64,000 nt of DNA from Poriferisodalis sp965203655. GTDB lineage: Bacteria; Actinomycetota; Acidimicrobiia; Acidimicrobiales; Poriferisodalaceae. Made by a program: the position numbers and the translations under genes. Under the pieces are notes generated by a model that was given only the letters and a program-made list of their open reading frames with translations, made no database searches and was not told the DNA's origin. Positions 8,233 through 16,351 of the stretch are shown piece after piece (within the stretch, counting starts at the first letter, position 1; the number at the start of each line of letters is the position of its first letter). Location of the stretch: the NCBI RefSeq assembly GCF_965203655.1, contig NZ_CBDBDD010000005.1, positions 1-64,000 of the forward strand, in the 5' to 3' direction.

Positions 8233-11200
8233 TCATGGCGACGCCTGCGCCAAGTCGTTGATACGTCCGGGCAGATGGGCGGCGTCGGTAATGACCTCAT
8301 AGGCCCAGCGGCGCAACTCAGCGGGCAGCTCCGGAGTGCCCTCAACAGCGGGAATCCAGTGCTCACGCGTCCATCGCTCGGCCGCAATCGCCTTGTCGTC
8401 GACGATGCCCTTGCACTCGATGACGACATTCAGCCCGTTGGCCAGTCGGGCGACGAAGTCCGGTTCATAGTTCCGCCAAGCACCGTCGAAGTGGTACGGC
8501 AGAGACCAGCCGAGGCTGAAGTTGCGGGCCCAGGCGGCTACTGCGGGATGCTTGTCGAGGATGCGTGCTGAGTCACGCTCAAGACGCGAGTGGCACGCTG
8601 CATGCGACAGCTCGCTGTTGCGGGCCGCGTGAATGTGGCGCAGCGTCGTCTCGAAGCTGACGTCGGCCGTATCGCCCAGCGATGGTTGTCCCAGCACCGC
8701 TCGGCGCAAGTGCGCCGCGGGCATGTTGGGGCTGCCGTCCTCTCCCACATCCGAAGTGGGGGGGGGGGGGGGTCACCGCGAAGCGGCATGCCGCGATGAG
8801 CCCGTTGTAGAACTCGCGCTTGTTCCTGTGGCGCAACAGCACCGACGCGCTTGCGCATTTCACATCGGGATGAGCGAGCCAGTCATCCAGTGCGCGGTAG
8901 GCCGACGCGAACAGTGAGCATCGCCCGACGCCATGCAAGCTGTCGGCGGATTCGCCGGGCGCCTGGAGCGATGCCGCATTGTCTGCAACCGTGAGCAGGT
9001 TCGCGATCTCGGCGGCACAGCGGACGCGAGCCGTCTTGTCTCGACGCCAATCGTCGGGCGACAGGAGGTTTGTCTCGCCGGTTACACCTGCCACCTCGAC
9101 CAACTCGGCAGAGGCATCCTCGCTCAGCACGGCTAGGTGCACCGCTGCGGGATCCAGAACGAACCCGGCGGGCGGCGCCACTGTTCGATACTCGATCACG
9201 TGGGGCCAGGTGATCCTGTGGTTGCCACGTCCCCGCACCGTACGGACTTCCGTGCGATCTGGCGGCGGCGTTCCGCGGTGCGATCCCCGCGCAGGCATGA
9301 ATTCGAATGGGATGCCAAGCACCTCGGCGTACTCGGGGGAGAGGAGGTGCTCCTTGCCGGGCTCGTCGCGGAACGATTCGTAGGACGTGCGGCGCAGCGC
9401 CCTACCGGTCACCTGCTCGCACAGCAACTGCGACGAGAACGCACGGAAGCCCACGATCTGATTGACGGTGCGGGCATCCCAGCCTTCGGTGAGCATCGAC
9501 ACCGAGATGACGCAGCGCACTCCCGCCCCGAGCCGGCCTGGCTTGCCCACAGTGTTGAGCGCCTCGCGTACTGCATCGGGTGGTACGTCCTCGCCCATGT
9601 GGGCTGCCTGCTCGCGCATCAGCTTGGCGAAACGCGTGGTGATGGCGTCATCGTCATCGGGCCGGGAATGGACCAGCAGCGTCCGCGGATCGGCTCTCCA
9701 GCGAGGCACAGCACCATCTGCTCCGTCGACCACATTGGAGAACTCCGCGAACCGCCCCGCCACCAGCGCCCCGTCCGCGGTCTCGCAACCGGCTATGTGC
9801 TCGTACAGCGCCACCGCGTTGTCGATGGTGTTCGCCACCACGATCATCACCGGGGGCGTGGGCTGGCGATCCTGCGTGTCCTCGTGTGTGCGGCGCCATT
9901 CGTTGACCGAGGCACTGAGGGCGTCTTCGAGCGGTTGCGGCAGCGTTACGGCGGGATCGGCACTGCGCTTGGGGAGCTTCTTGGTCGGAGTGGCGTCGTA
10001 GAGCCGGCGCCACGCAGTTCGCGCCTGCTCCGTGTCGTCGTCGATGGGCACCCGCGGCACCTTGACCAAGCCCGACTCGATGGCGTCCATCAAGCCGAAG
10101 TCGGAAGTGACCCATTCGAACATCGGCGATTCGCCGCGATTGGCTCGGGCGATCCACATCGGTGTCGCCGAGAAGTCGTAGACCGGCGACGCTTGGCCGC
10201 CGAACCGGTCCAGTTCGCCCAGCGCTCCCATGTCACGCAGCGTGCGAATGGCGCTGAACCACACTGCGGCGATCTTGTTCTCGTTCCTTTCCTCTGCAGA
10301 TTGCTTCGCTCGTCCGTCCGTGGCAGGCAGGTAGCAGTGGTGCGCCTCATCGTTCATGACGACGAGGTCGCCGTGGGTGCGACGACGCTTGAGCAAGTCG
10401 CCGACTACGCGACGCACCATCGCGGCGGGCGTCTCGGTTTGATCGGCCCGAACCGCGCCGAGAACGGCCTTCTGGGCGCCGGTGGATTCGGTGGGATCGC
10501 GACGGCGAAACGCCTGAAAGTTCACGATCTCGACCCGGGCAGCGTGCAAGTCGCGCCAAAGATCCTTCGGCACGAGGCTGAACTCTTCGTACACGTTTCC
10601 TGGGTGCGAGGGCCGCAGGACGGCAAGGCGGTCACGCACCGTCAGGCCGGGGGTGAGCACGAGGAACCGCGACGAGTGCTGGAGGTTGCGTCTGCGGCGT
10701 GAGCGCACCGCGTTGAGCGTCTGCCACGCGATGAGCATTCCCATGACAGCGGTCTTGCCGGTACCGGTTGCCATCTTGGCGCAGTAGCGGACAATGCCGT
10801 CGTTGTGGTCGCGCGCTGCTGCCTCGATATCGCGGCGCTCAGGTGTGTCCCTTCGGGCGACCTCTCGCAACCAGATCAGCGTTTCGATGGCTTCGCGTTG
10901 GGCGAAGAACGGGCGAAGCTGGCGGTGCGCGGAATCCTCCGCCCAGTGCACCAAGAGCCTTCGCGTGACTGACGTGGTGCCTTCGTATCCGCTGAGCCGC
11001 CACGTTCGGACATGGTTTCGGATCTCATTGATCAGCTTGTTCGACGTCGACATCGCGTCGAAGTCCATCGCCAGCATCCCGGTCTTCGCGTCGTCGGGTA
11101 CCGGCCGGAGCAAAGCGGACGGGCGACGCCCGGTGAGTGGTGCCTGACCGGCCAGGGCACGGCCGGCTTCATCTAGCTGCCAATGCAGATCGGGCTCGGC

Positions 11201-11302
11201 GTAAGGCGAGCAGATGATCGGATCGACGGCCGGATCAAAACCGGGGCCGCTTGTTGTTTCAGCCACCGCAGTACCTGCCCCGGCAGCCAGTCGGCCGAAC
11301 AC
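8233..11302 (-). CDS. Type III-like restriction (Res) subunit: helicase plus nuclease, frame broken at a C15 tract
   Basis: The first frame (GTG at 11302; GTG at 11266 also plausible) encodes an SF2 helicase with Walker A ATGTGKT (residues 178-184) and DEAH box (318-321). It diverges at a run of fifteen C (coding strand; G at 8758-8772) near residue 843. The continuing homology lies in another frame ending at 8233 and holds a PD-(D/E)xK nuclease: EPDFVARL then VVIECKG. Removing one C makes the segment 3069 nt, exactly 1023 codons with stop, about 1022 residues, normal for type III Res. As written, the protein keeps the helicase but loses the nuclease and ends at 8579. Mod follows 130 nt downstream. 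Either a slippage-controlled switch or a homopolymer miscount. Confidence 0.85.
8758..8772. repeat. G15 homopolymer (C15 in the res coding strand)
   Basis: Fifteen consecutive G, the longest mononucleotide run I see in the window. On the coding strand GTGA + C15 + ACTTCGGATGTG encodes Val-Thr-Pro4 then the wrong frame. C14 (or C11, C17) would read Val-Thr-Pro-n-Thr-Ser-Asp-Val and enter the nuclease domain. Tracts of this kind in restriction-modification genes are known slippage sites in other bacteria. Confidence 0.95.
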
Positions 11303-11416
11303 GCATGGATCGCAAACTAACGAACCGGTGCAACAACGTCCGGCATTGGCGCCTCCATGTGTCGGTGCAATGAACGGATCTATGCCGCAGCGACAAGGAA
11401 TCGCCCGTTCTGGCGC

Positions 11417-12583
11417 TCAGAAGTTGGGATCGTCTGGGTCCAGGCCCAGCAGCATGCGTCCTGCAGTGTCCATCTGGTAGCTGCCGACCATGAAGTGGCC
11501 GGCGACGGCCCTCACATCGTTCAGCAGGGTGCCGAGCGGTGACGATGTGTAGTTGGCAGTGCTGCCGGTGGCCGTCACCAGCGTTTCCACTGCAGCGATG
11601 CAGTTCTGCACGCTCCACGAACACGCCAAGCGCGCCCGAGCATGCTGCGCCGGCGTCACATCGCCGCAGGCTGAAGCGGTCTCCCATATCTCCGACAGCA
11701 GTTCGGCGACGAAGGCGCGACCGGCACCGGCGAGTGCGGTGGCGCGGGCCATCGCTGCCTGGGCGTCGGGCCGGTGGGCCAGGGCCGAGCGGTTGTACAG
11801 CGGGGTCTTGGCGTCGGCCAAGGCTGCGAACTCGTCGATGGCGCGGTCCGCTATACCCGATGCCACACCGGTCTTGGGGAAGGGGAATCGCAATCCCGAC
11901 GGCAGGCGGTAGTAGGGGTGCTCGTTGGGCTTGGGCAGCGAGAAGTTCTCGACCACCGAGGCCCGCTGGTCGGGCACGAAGTGCTCATCCAGCACAACGT
12001 CGTGGCTGCCGGTGCCCCGCAGGCCCACGGTGTGCCAGGTGTCGTCGATCAGGCTGGTGTCGGCCGGAACAAGCACGAAGCACAGTTGCCTCGGACGGGT
12101 GCCGTCGACGATGTTGGCCAGGACCCACCAGTCGGCTGCGGTGCAGCCGCTCACGAATGGCCACCGGCCGTCGACGATCCAGCCGCCGTCGGCAGGCCGG
12201 GCCACTCCCTTGGGCACGCCGGAGCCGGCGATGACCGCATCTGGCTGCGCTGCGTAGAACTCTGCCACTGTGGCGGGTTCGAGGTAGGCGGCGAAGATCT
12301 CCGCTTCCTCGTTGCAGGTCATGGCGACCCAGCCCGCTGACGGGTGCTCATAGGCAACTCGCCGGCTGAACTCGATGAACTCGGCCGGGTGGCGCCCACC
12401 GCCGCCGAGCTCGGACGGCACGAGCAGTCGCATGAGGCCGAGCCGCCCCAGTTCGGCGACGATCTCGAGGTCAGGGTTGCGTACTGCGTCGCTGTGCTCG
12501 CCGCCGGCACGAACCCGCGCCAGCAGCTCGTCGGTCAGTTCCGGCGGGGGCGGGTGCTGCCACGGCGACGGGCTGTCGGCCAT
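11417..12583 (-). CDS. Acyl-CoA dehydrogenase-fold flavoprotein (possibly a group D flavin monooxygenase)
   Basis: 388 residues, ATG at 12583. It has the three-part acyl-CoA dehydrogenase fold: helical N-terminus (LGRLGLMRLLVPSELGGGGR), a beta middle domain (WIVDGRWPFVSG, GLRGTGSHDVVLDEHFVP) and a C-terminal helical domain. The GRWPFVSGC and RGTGSHDV motifs are typical of HsaA/HpaB-like monooxygenases and related oxidases that use flavin and oxygen on ring compounds. I do not see the usual acyl-CoA dehydrogenase catalytic Glu region clearly, so substrate and reaction are open. It is divergent from the CaiB-type gene across a 120-nt gap (12584-12703) that probably holds both promoters. Confidence 0.75.
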   Translation of the reverse strand: MADSPSPWQHPPPPELTDELLARVRAGGEHSDAVRNPDLEIVAELGRLGLMRLLVPSELGGGGRHPAEFIEFSRRVAYEHPSAGWVAMTCNEEAEIFAAYLEPATVAEFYAAQPDAVIAGSGVPKGVARPADGGWIVDGRWPFVSGCTAADWWVLANIVDGTRPRQLCFVLVPADTSLIDDTWHTVGLRGTGSHDVVLDEHFVPDQRASVVENFSLPKPNEHPYYRLPSGLRFPFPKTGVASGIADRAIDEFAALADAKTPLYNRSALAHRPDAQAAMARATALAGAGRAFVAELLSEIWETASACGDVTPAQHARARLACSWSVQNCIAAVETLVTATGSTANYTSSPLGTLLNDVRAVAGHFMVGSYQMDTAGRMLLGLDPDDPNF

Positions 12584-12703
12584 CCGGGCAAGCTAACCGC
12601 CGCGCAACGGCAAGCGCCTGCGTATCGTCGTACCGGCCCACACGGCGCGGCATTCCGTCCGGCGCAGAACCAGACACATCACGAGCGTGAGTTCAGGCAC
12701 CAC

Positions 12704-15199
12704 ATGAAGGCATCCGAAGCCACCCAGCACACGGCATCTGCGCCGCTTGCGGGCATGACCGTTCTGGATCTCACTGATCACCGCGGCGAGTTCGGGCCGT
12801 GGATGCTGGGCGAGCTCGGTGCAGACGTGATCAAGGTGGAACCGCCCGGCGGCACTCCGGGTCGTGCGGCGCTGCCGCCGAGGCCGCAGCAGGGACCGAC
12901 GGGCGACCTGCGCAGTTGGCAATTCTGCGCGTACAACTCCAACAAGCGCTCCATCGTGCTGGATCTGGATGACACCGACGACCGGCAGGTGTTCGAGGCC
13001 CTGGTCAAGCTCGGCGATTTTGTCTACGAGTCGGGTGTGCCAGGGGCGTTGGCTGCAGCCGGATACGCCCACGACGACCTCGCAGCACTGAACGAGAGCA
13101 TCGTTCACGTACAGGTCACGCCGTTCGGCCTCGACGGGCCTCGCAGCGGTGATCCGGCCTCGGAGCTGTCGCTGGCGGCGCTCGGTGGGCCGGCAAACAT
13201 GCAGGGCATCTTCGAGCGGGCGCCCGTGAAGGCATCGATCGCTCAGGCGTGGCGCCATGCGGGAGCGGAAGCCGCTGCGGCAGGGCTCATGGCCCACGCC
13301 CGCATGCGCGTCACCGGCTCGGCACAGCACGTCGGCGTGTCAGCTCAGGCGGCGATGACCTGGACGCTCCTCAATGCCATGGAGACCCACGCGATCTGCG
13401 GGCGCGACTTCAAGCGCTCGGGCACGGTCGCGCAGTTGGCCGTGCCGCTCGAGATGCGCTACCGCACCCAGGACGGCTGGGCGATCGGTGTCGCCCGGGG
13501 CGTGGCGACGGGTCGGCTGCTCGACTGGTACATCGAAGAAGGCCTCGCAGACGAGAGCTGGCGAGCCGAGGAGTGGGACACCTACGACCTGCGTGCCGCA
13601 GCCGGCGAACCGATCAGCCGGACGTTCGACGAGCTGTACCAGGCGATGGTGGGGCTGTGCGAACGGCACACGAACGGCGCACTCCTGCAGCGTTCGATGG
13701 TGCTGAAGGAGACGATTGCGCCAGTCCACACCGTGGCCGACCTTGTCCAGTTCGAGCACCTGCGCGTGCGCGACTTTTGGCGGTCAATGCAAGAGGGCGA
13801 TGCGGCGGGAGTCGAGCTTCCCGGCGGCCCTGCGACCATCGACGGTGTCCGTGTCGGCACGAAGCGGCAGCCGCCACGCCTCGACGAGCACGGCGCAGAT
13901 ATCAGGTGGCAACTCGCTGAGGTCAGCGCCAATCCCGTGCCGCCGGCCGAGGCGCCCGCTCAACCGACAGCGTGGAGCGTGGGTGATGCCGATCTGCCTT
14001 TCGCCGGCCTGCGCGTAGCGGACTTCAGCTGGATCGGCGTGGGGCCCATCACGGCGAAGGCGCTCGCCGATCACGGCGCGACCGTGGTGCGGATCGAATC
14101 CAGCTCGCGACTCGACGGCCTGCGCGCCAACCCGCCGTTCAAAGACGACGTCATCGATATCGATATGGCCCACTTCTTCGGCACGTTCAACACGTCGAAG
14201 CTGAGCATTGACATCGATCTCAAGACGGCTGCTGGCGTCGACATCGCCCGTCGGATGATCGCGTGGGCAGATGTGGTGGTGGAAGCCTGGACACCGGGCA
14301 CCTTTGCGCGCACCATCGCCAGCGATGAACTGATCGCCGAGCTGAACCCGAAGGCAATCGTGGTGCACACATCACTGCTGGCCAGCGGCGGACCGATGTC
14401 GGCGCTCGGCGGATTCGGCTATCACGCGGCCGCCATAGCGGGCTTCTACCCGGTCGTGGGCTGGCCCGATCTGCCGCCCGACGGCCCCTACCTCGCCTAC
14501 ACCGACACCATCTCCCCGCGGATCATCACCACCACACTGCTGGCGGCGCTGGATCGCCGTCGCCGAACCGGCGAGGGCTGCGTCATCGAAGCAGCGCAGC
14601 TCGAGTGCGGATTGCAGTTCCTGGCTCCCGAGCTGGCGGACTACGGCGAGAGCGGCACCGTGGCCACCCGCATGGGCAACCGCGACCCCGAGATGGCCCC
14701 GCAGGGGGTGTACCCGTGTGCGGGGGAGGACCGGTGGTGCGCGATCACCATCGCCGACGATGAGCAATGGGCGACGCTGGTGAAGCTCATGGATGCTCCG
14801 CAGTGGGCCCTAGCGCCCGAGCTGTCGACGGTGGAAGGGCGCCTCGCAGCCCACGATGCGATCGACGACGAGATCGCGGCGTGGACCGCCGATCAGGATG
14901 CAGCCTCGCTGGAACGGCAACTCCTTGATGCCGGGATCGCAGCAGGCATGGTGCAGCGCAGCAGCGACCTGCTCGCCGACCCGCAGTATGCGCACCGCGG
15001 CTTCCATCGGTGGCTGGAACATCCCCGGATGGGGAAAGTGCCCTATTCGGGCCACCAGTACAAGATCGCCGGGTACGACCATGGACCGAGGTTTGCGGCG
15101 CCCATGATCGGACAGCACACCTACGACGTGCTCAGCGGCGAACTGGGCCTCAGCGATGACGAGATCGCCGAAGCCGCTGCAGCCGGCGCGCTGGGCTGA
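12704..15199 (+). CDS. Double-domain CaiB/BaiF (class III) CoA transferase
   Basis: 831 residues from the ATG at 12704; upstream frame to 12344 is antisense to the neighbour. Two CaiB/BaiF domains are fused: the first begins GMTVLDLTDHRGEFGPWM (about 18-420), the second FAGLRVADFSWIGVGPIT (about 430-831). By alignment with formyl-CoA transferase the catalytic Asp is Asp601 in AYTDTISPR, in the second domain. The matching place in the first domain (IAQAWRHAGAEAA) has no Asp, so only one active site is expected. Single and fused CaiB proteins move CoA between acids. The length, fusion and Asp position resemble DMSP CoA-transferase/lyase DddD, but fused CaiB proteins of other or unknown substrate are also common in actinobacteria. 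Confidence 0.85.
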   Translation: MKASEATQHTASAPLAGMTVLDLTDHRGEFGPWMLGELGADVIKVEPPGGTPGRAALPPRPQQGPTGDLRSWQFCAYNSNKRSIVLDLDDTDDRQVFEALVKLGDFVYESGVPGALAAAGYAHDDLAALNESIVHVQVTPFGLDGPRSGDPASELSLAALGGPANMQGIFERAPVKASIAQAWRHAGAEAAAAGLMAHARMRVTGSAQHVGVSAQAAMTWTLLNAMETHAICGRDFKRSGTVAQLAVPLEMRYRTQDGWAIGVARGVATGRLLDWYIEEGLADESWRAEEWDTYDLRAAAGEPISRTFDELYQAMVGLCERHTNGALLQRSMVLKETIAPVHTVADLVQFEHLRVRDFWRSMQEGDAAGVELPGGPATIDGVRVGTKRQPPRLDEHGADIRWQLAEVSANPVPPAEAPAQPTAWSVGDADLPFAGLRVADFSWIGVGPITAKALADHGATVVRIESSSRLDGLRANPPFKDDVIDIDMAHFFGTFNTSKLSIDIDLKTAAGVDIARRMIAWADVVVEAWTPGTFARTIASDELIAELNPKAIVVHTSLLASGGPMSALGGFGYHAAAIAGFYPVVGWPDLPPDGPYLAYTDTISPRIITTTLLAALDRRRRTGEGCVIEAAQLECGLQFLAPELADYGESGTVATRMGNRDPEMAPQGVYPCAGEDRWCAITIADDEQWATLVKLMDAPQWALAPELSTVEGRLAAHDAIDDEIAAWTADQDAASLERQLLDAGIAAGMVQRSSDLLADPQYAHRGFHRWLEHPRMGKVPYSGHQYKIAGYDHGPRFAAPMIGQHTYDVLSGELGLSDDEIAEAAAAGALG

Positions 15200-15250
15200 C
15201 ACCTCGACTCAGCGGGCGCACCCGCCTGCACGGCTCTTTAGCCTGACGCC

Positions 15251-16351
15251 GTGAGTGCTGCGGAGCCCCTGCCGCTGGGGGTGCTGGATCTGGCGACGGT
15301 GTCGCACGGGGCGACCAGTGCGCAGGCGCTGGCAGAGACCGCTGAACTGGCTCGGGCTGCAGACCGGCTGGGGTACCGGCGGTTCTGGGTAGCAGAGCAT
15401 CACAACATGGACACGGTGGCGAGCACGTCTCCGGCTGTGCTGATCGCGCACCTGGCCGCGCAGACCGCCCAGATCAAGCTCGGCTCGGGCGGGGTGATGC
15501 TGCCCAATCACAGCCCGGCGGTCATTGCTGAGCAGTTCGCCATGCTCGAGGCACTGCATCCGGGCCGCATCGACCTCGGCATCGGCCGGGCTCCGGGCAG
15601 TGACAGGCTCAGCGCGGCCGCCGTGCGCTCTGGCGGCTCGCCCGCGCACGGGGCCGTGGCTGACCCGTGGCAGGTTGATGACTTCCCGTCCAATCTCATC
15701 GACCTGATGGGCTATCTCGGCGATGTGCGTACTACTGACGGCCCGTGGTCCGACTTCGCCGCCACGCCGGCCGCTGAGACCATGCCCCAGGTGGTGTTGC
15801 TGGGTTCGAGCGGCTATTCGGCGCAGCTCGCCGGGTACCTCGGATTGCCGTTCGCCTTCGCGAATCACTTCGGCGGCGGCGGAACGGCCCAAGCCGTCGA
15901 GCAGTACCGGCAGCGATTCGAACCGTCGGCCGTGCTCGACGAGCCGTACATCATCGTGAGCGTGGCGACGGTGGTGGCTGAAGACGCGCAGCGAGCCCGC
16001 CATCTGTCGGCACCGGGACGGCTGCGACGCTGGGGCATCCGCACCGGCCGCTTCTGGCCGCTGTACTCGCCCGCGGAGGCTCAGGCTCATCCCGAATGGG
16101 AGCGCGCGGCCGCCATGCCCGGCAACTCCGTGGTCGGCGATCCCGACGATGCGGTTGCCGGGTTGGAGCAGCTCGCTGCCGAGACCGGTGCTGCCGAGCT
16201 AATGGTGCACACCACCACCTTCGGTCTGCCCGAGCGCATCGAGAGCCTCGAACTGACGATGCAGGCATGGCAGCGGCGGGCAGTTGACACAACGGGGCCC
16301 GTGGAAGCGGCCGAGCCCGCCACCTCCGACGTCTCGGTCTCGGCCCCATGA
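15251..16351 (+). CDS. Luciferase-like flavin-dependent monooxygenase
   Basis: 366 residues, GTG at 15251. The bacterial-luciferase TIM-barrel family is shown by RFWVAEHHNMDTVASTSP, the strand-helix IKLGSGGVMLPNHSPAVIAEQFAMLEALHPGR split over the sheet edge, and DLGIGRAPGSD. These proteins use reduced FMN or F420; the AEHHN start points to the FMN-type alkanal monooxygenase-like subgroup. The substrate is unknown. The stop overlaps the start of the molybdoenzyme gene (ATGA at 16348), so the two are probably co-translated. Length is normal for this subgroup and shorter than dimethylsulfide monooxygenase as I recall it. Confidence 0.85.
   Translation: MSAAEPLPLGVLDLATVSHGATSAQALAETAELARAADRLGYRRFWVAEHHNMDTVASTSPAVLIAHLAAQTAQIKLGSGGVMLPNHSPAVIAEQFAMLEALHPGRIDLGIGRAPGSDRLSAAAVRSGGSPAHGAVADPWQVDDFPSNLIDLMGYLGDVRTTDGPWSDFAATPAAETMPQVVLLGSSGYSAQLAGYLGLPFAFANHFGGGGTAQAVEQYRQRFEPSAVLDEPYIIVSVATVVAEDAQRARHLSAPGRLRRWGIRTGRFWPLYSPAEAQAHPEWERAAAMPGNSVVGDPDDAVAGLEQLAAETGAAELMVHTTTFGLPERIESLELTMQAWQRRAVDTTGPVEAAEPATSDVSVSAP

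Noticed and set aside
15251..16351. Dimethylsulfide monooxygenase (DmoA) as a name for the luciferase-like protein
   Set aside because: At 366 residues it is clearly shorter than DmoA as I recall it, and the AEHHN start belongs to the alkanal monooxygenase-like subgroup; no flavin reductase partner is adjacent.
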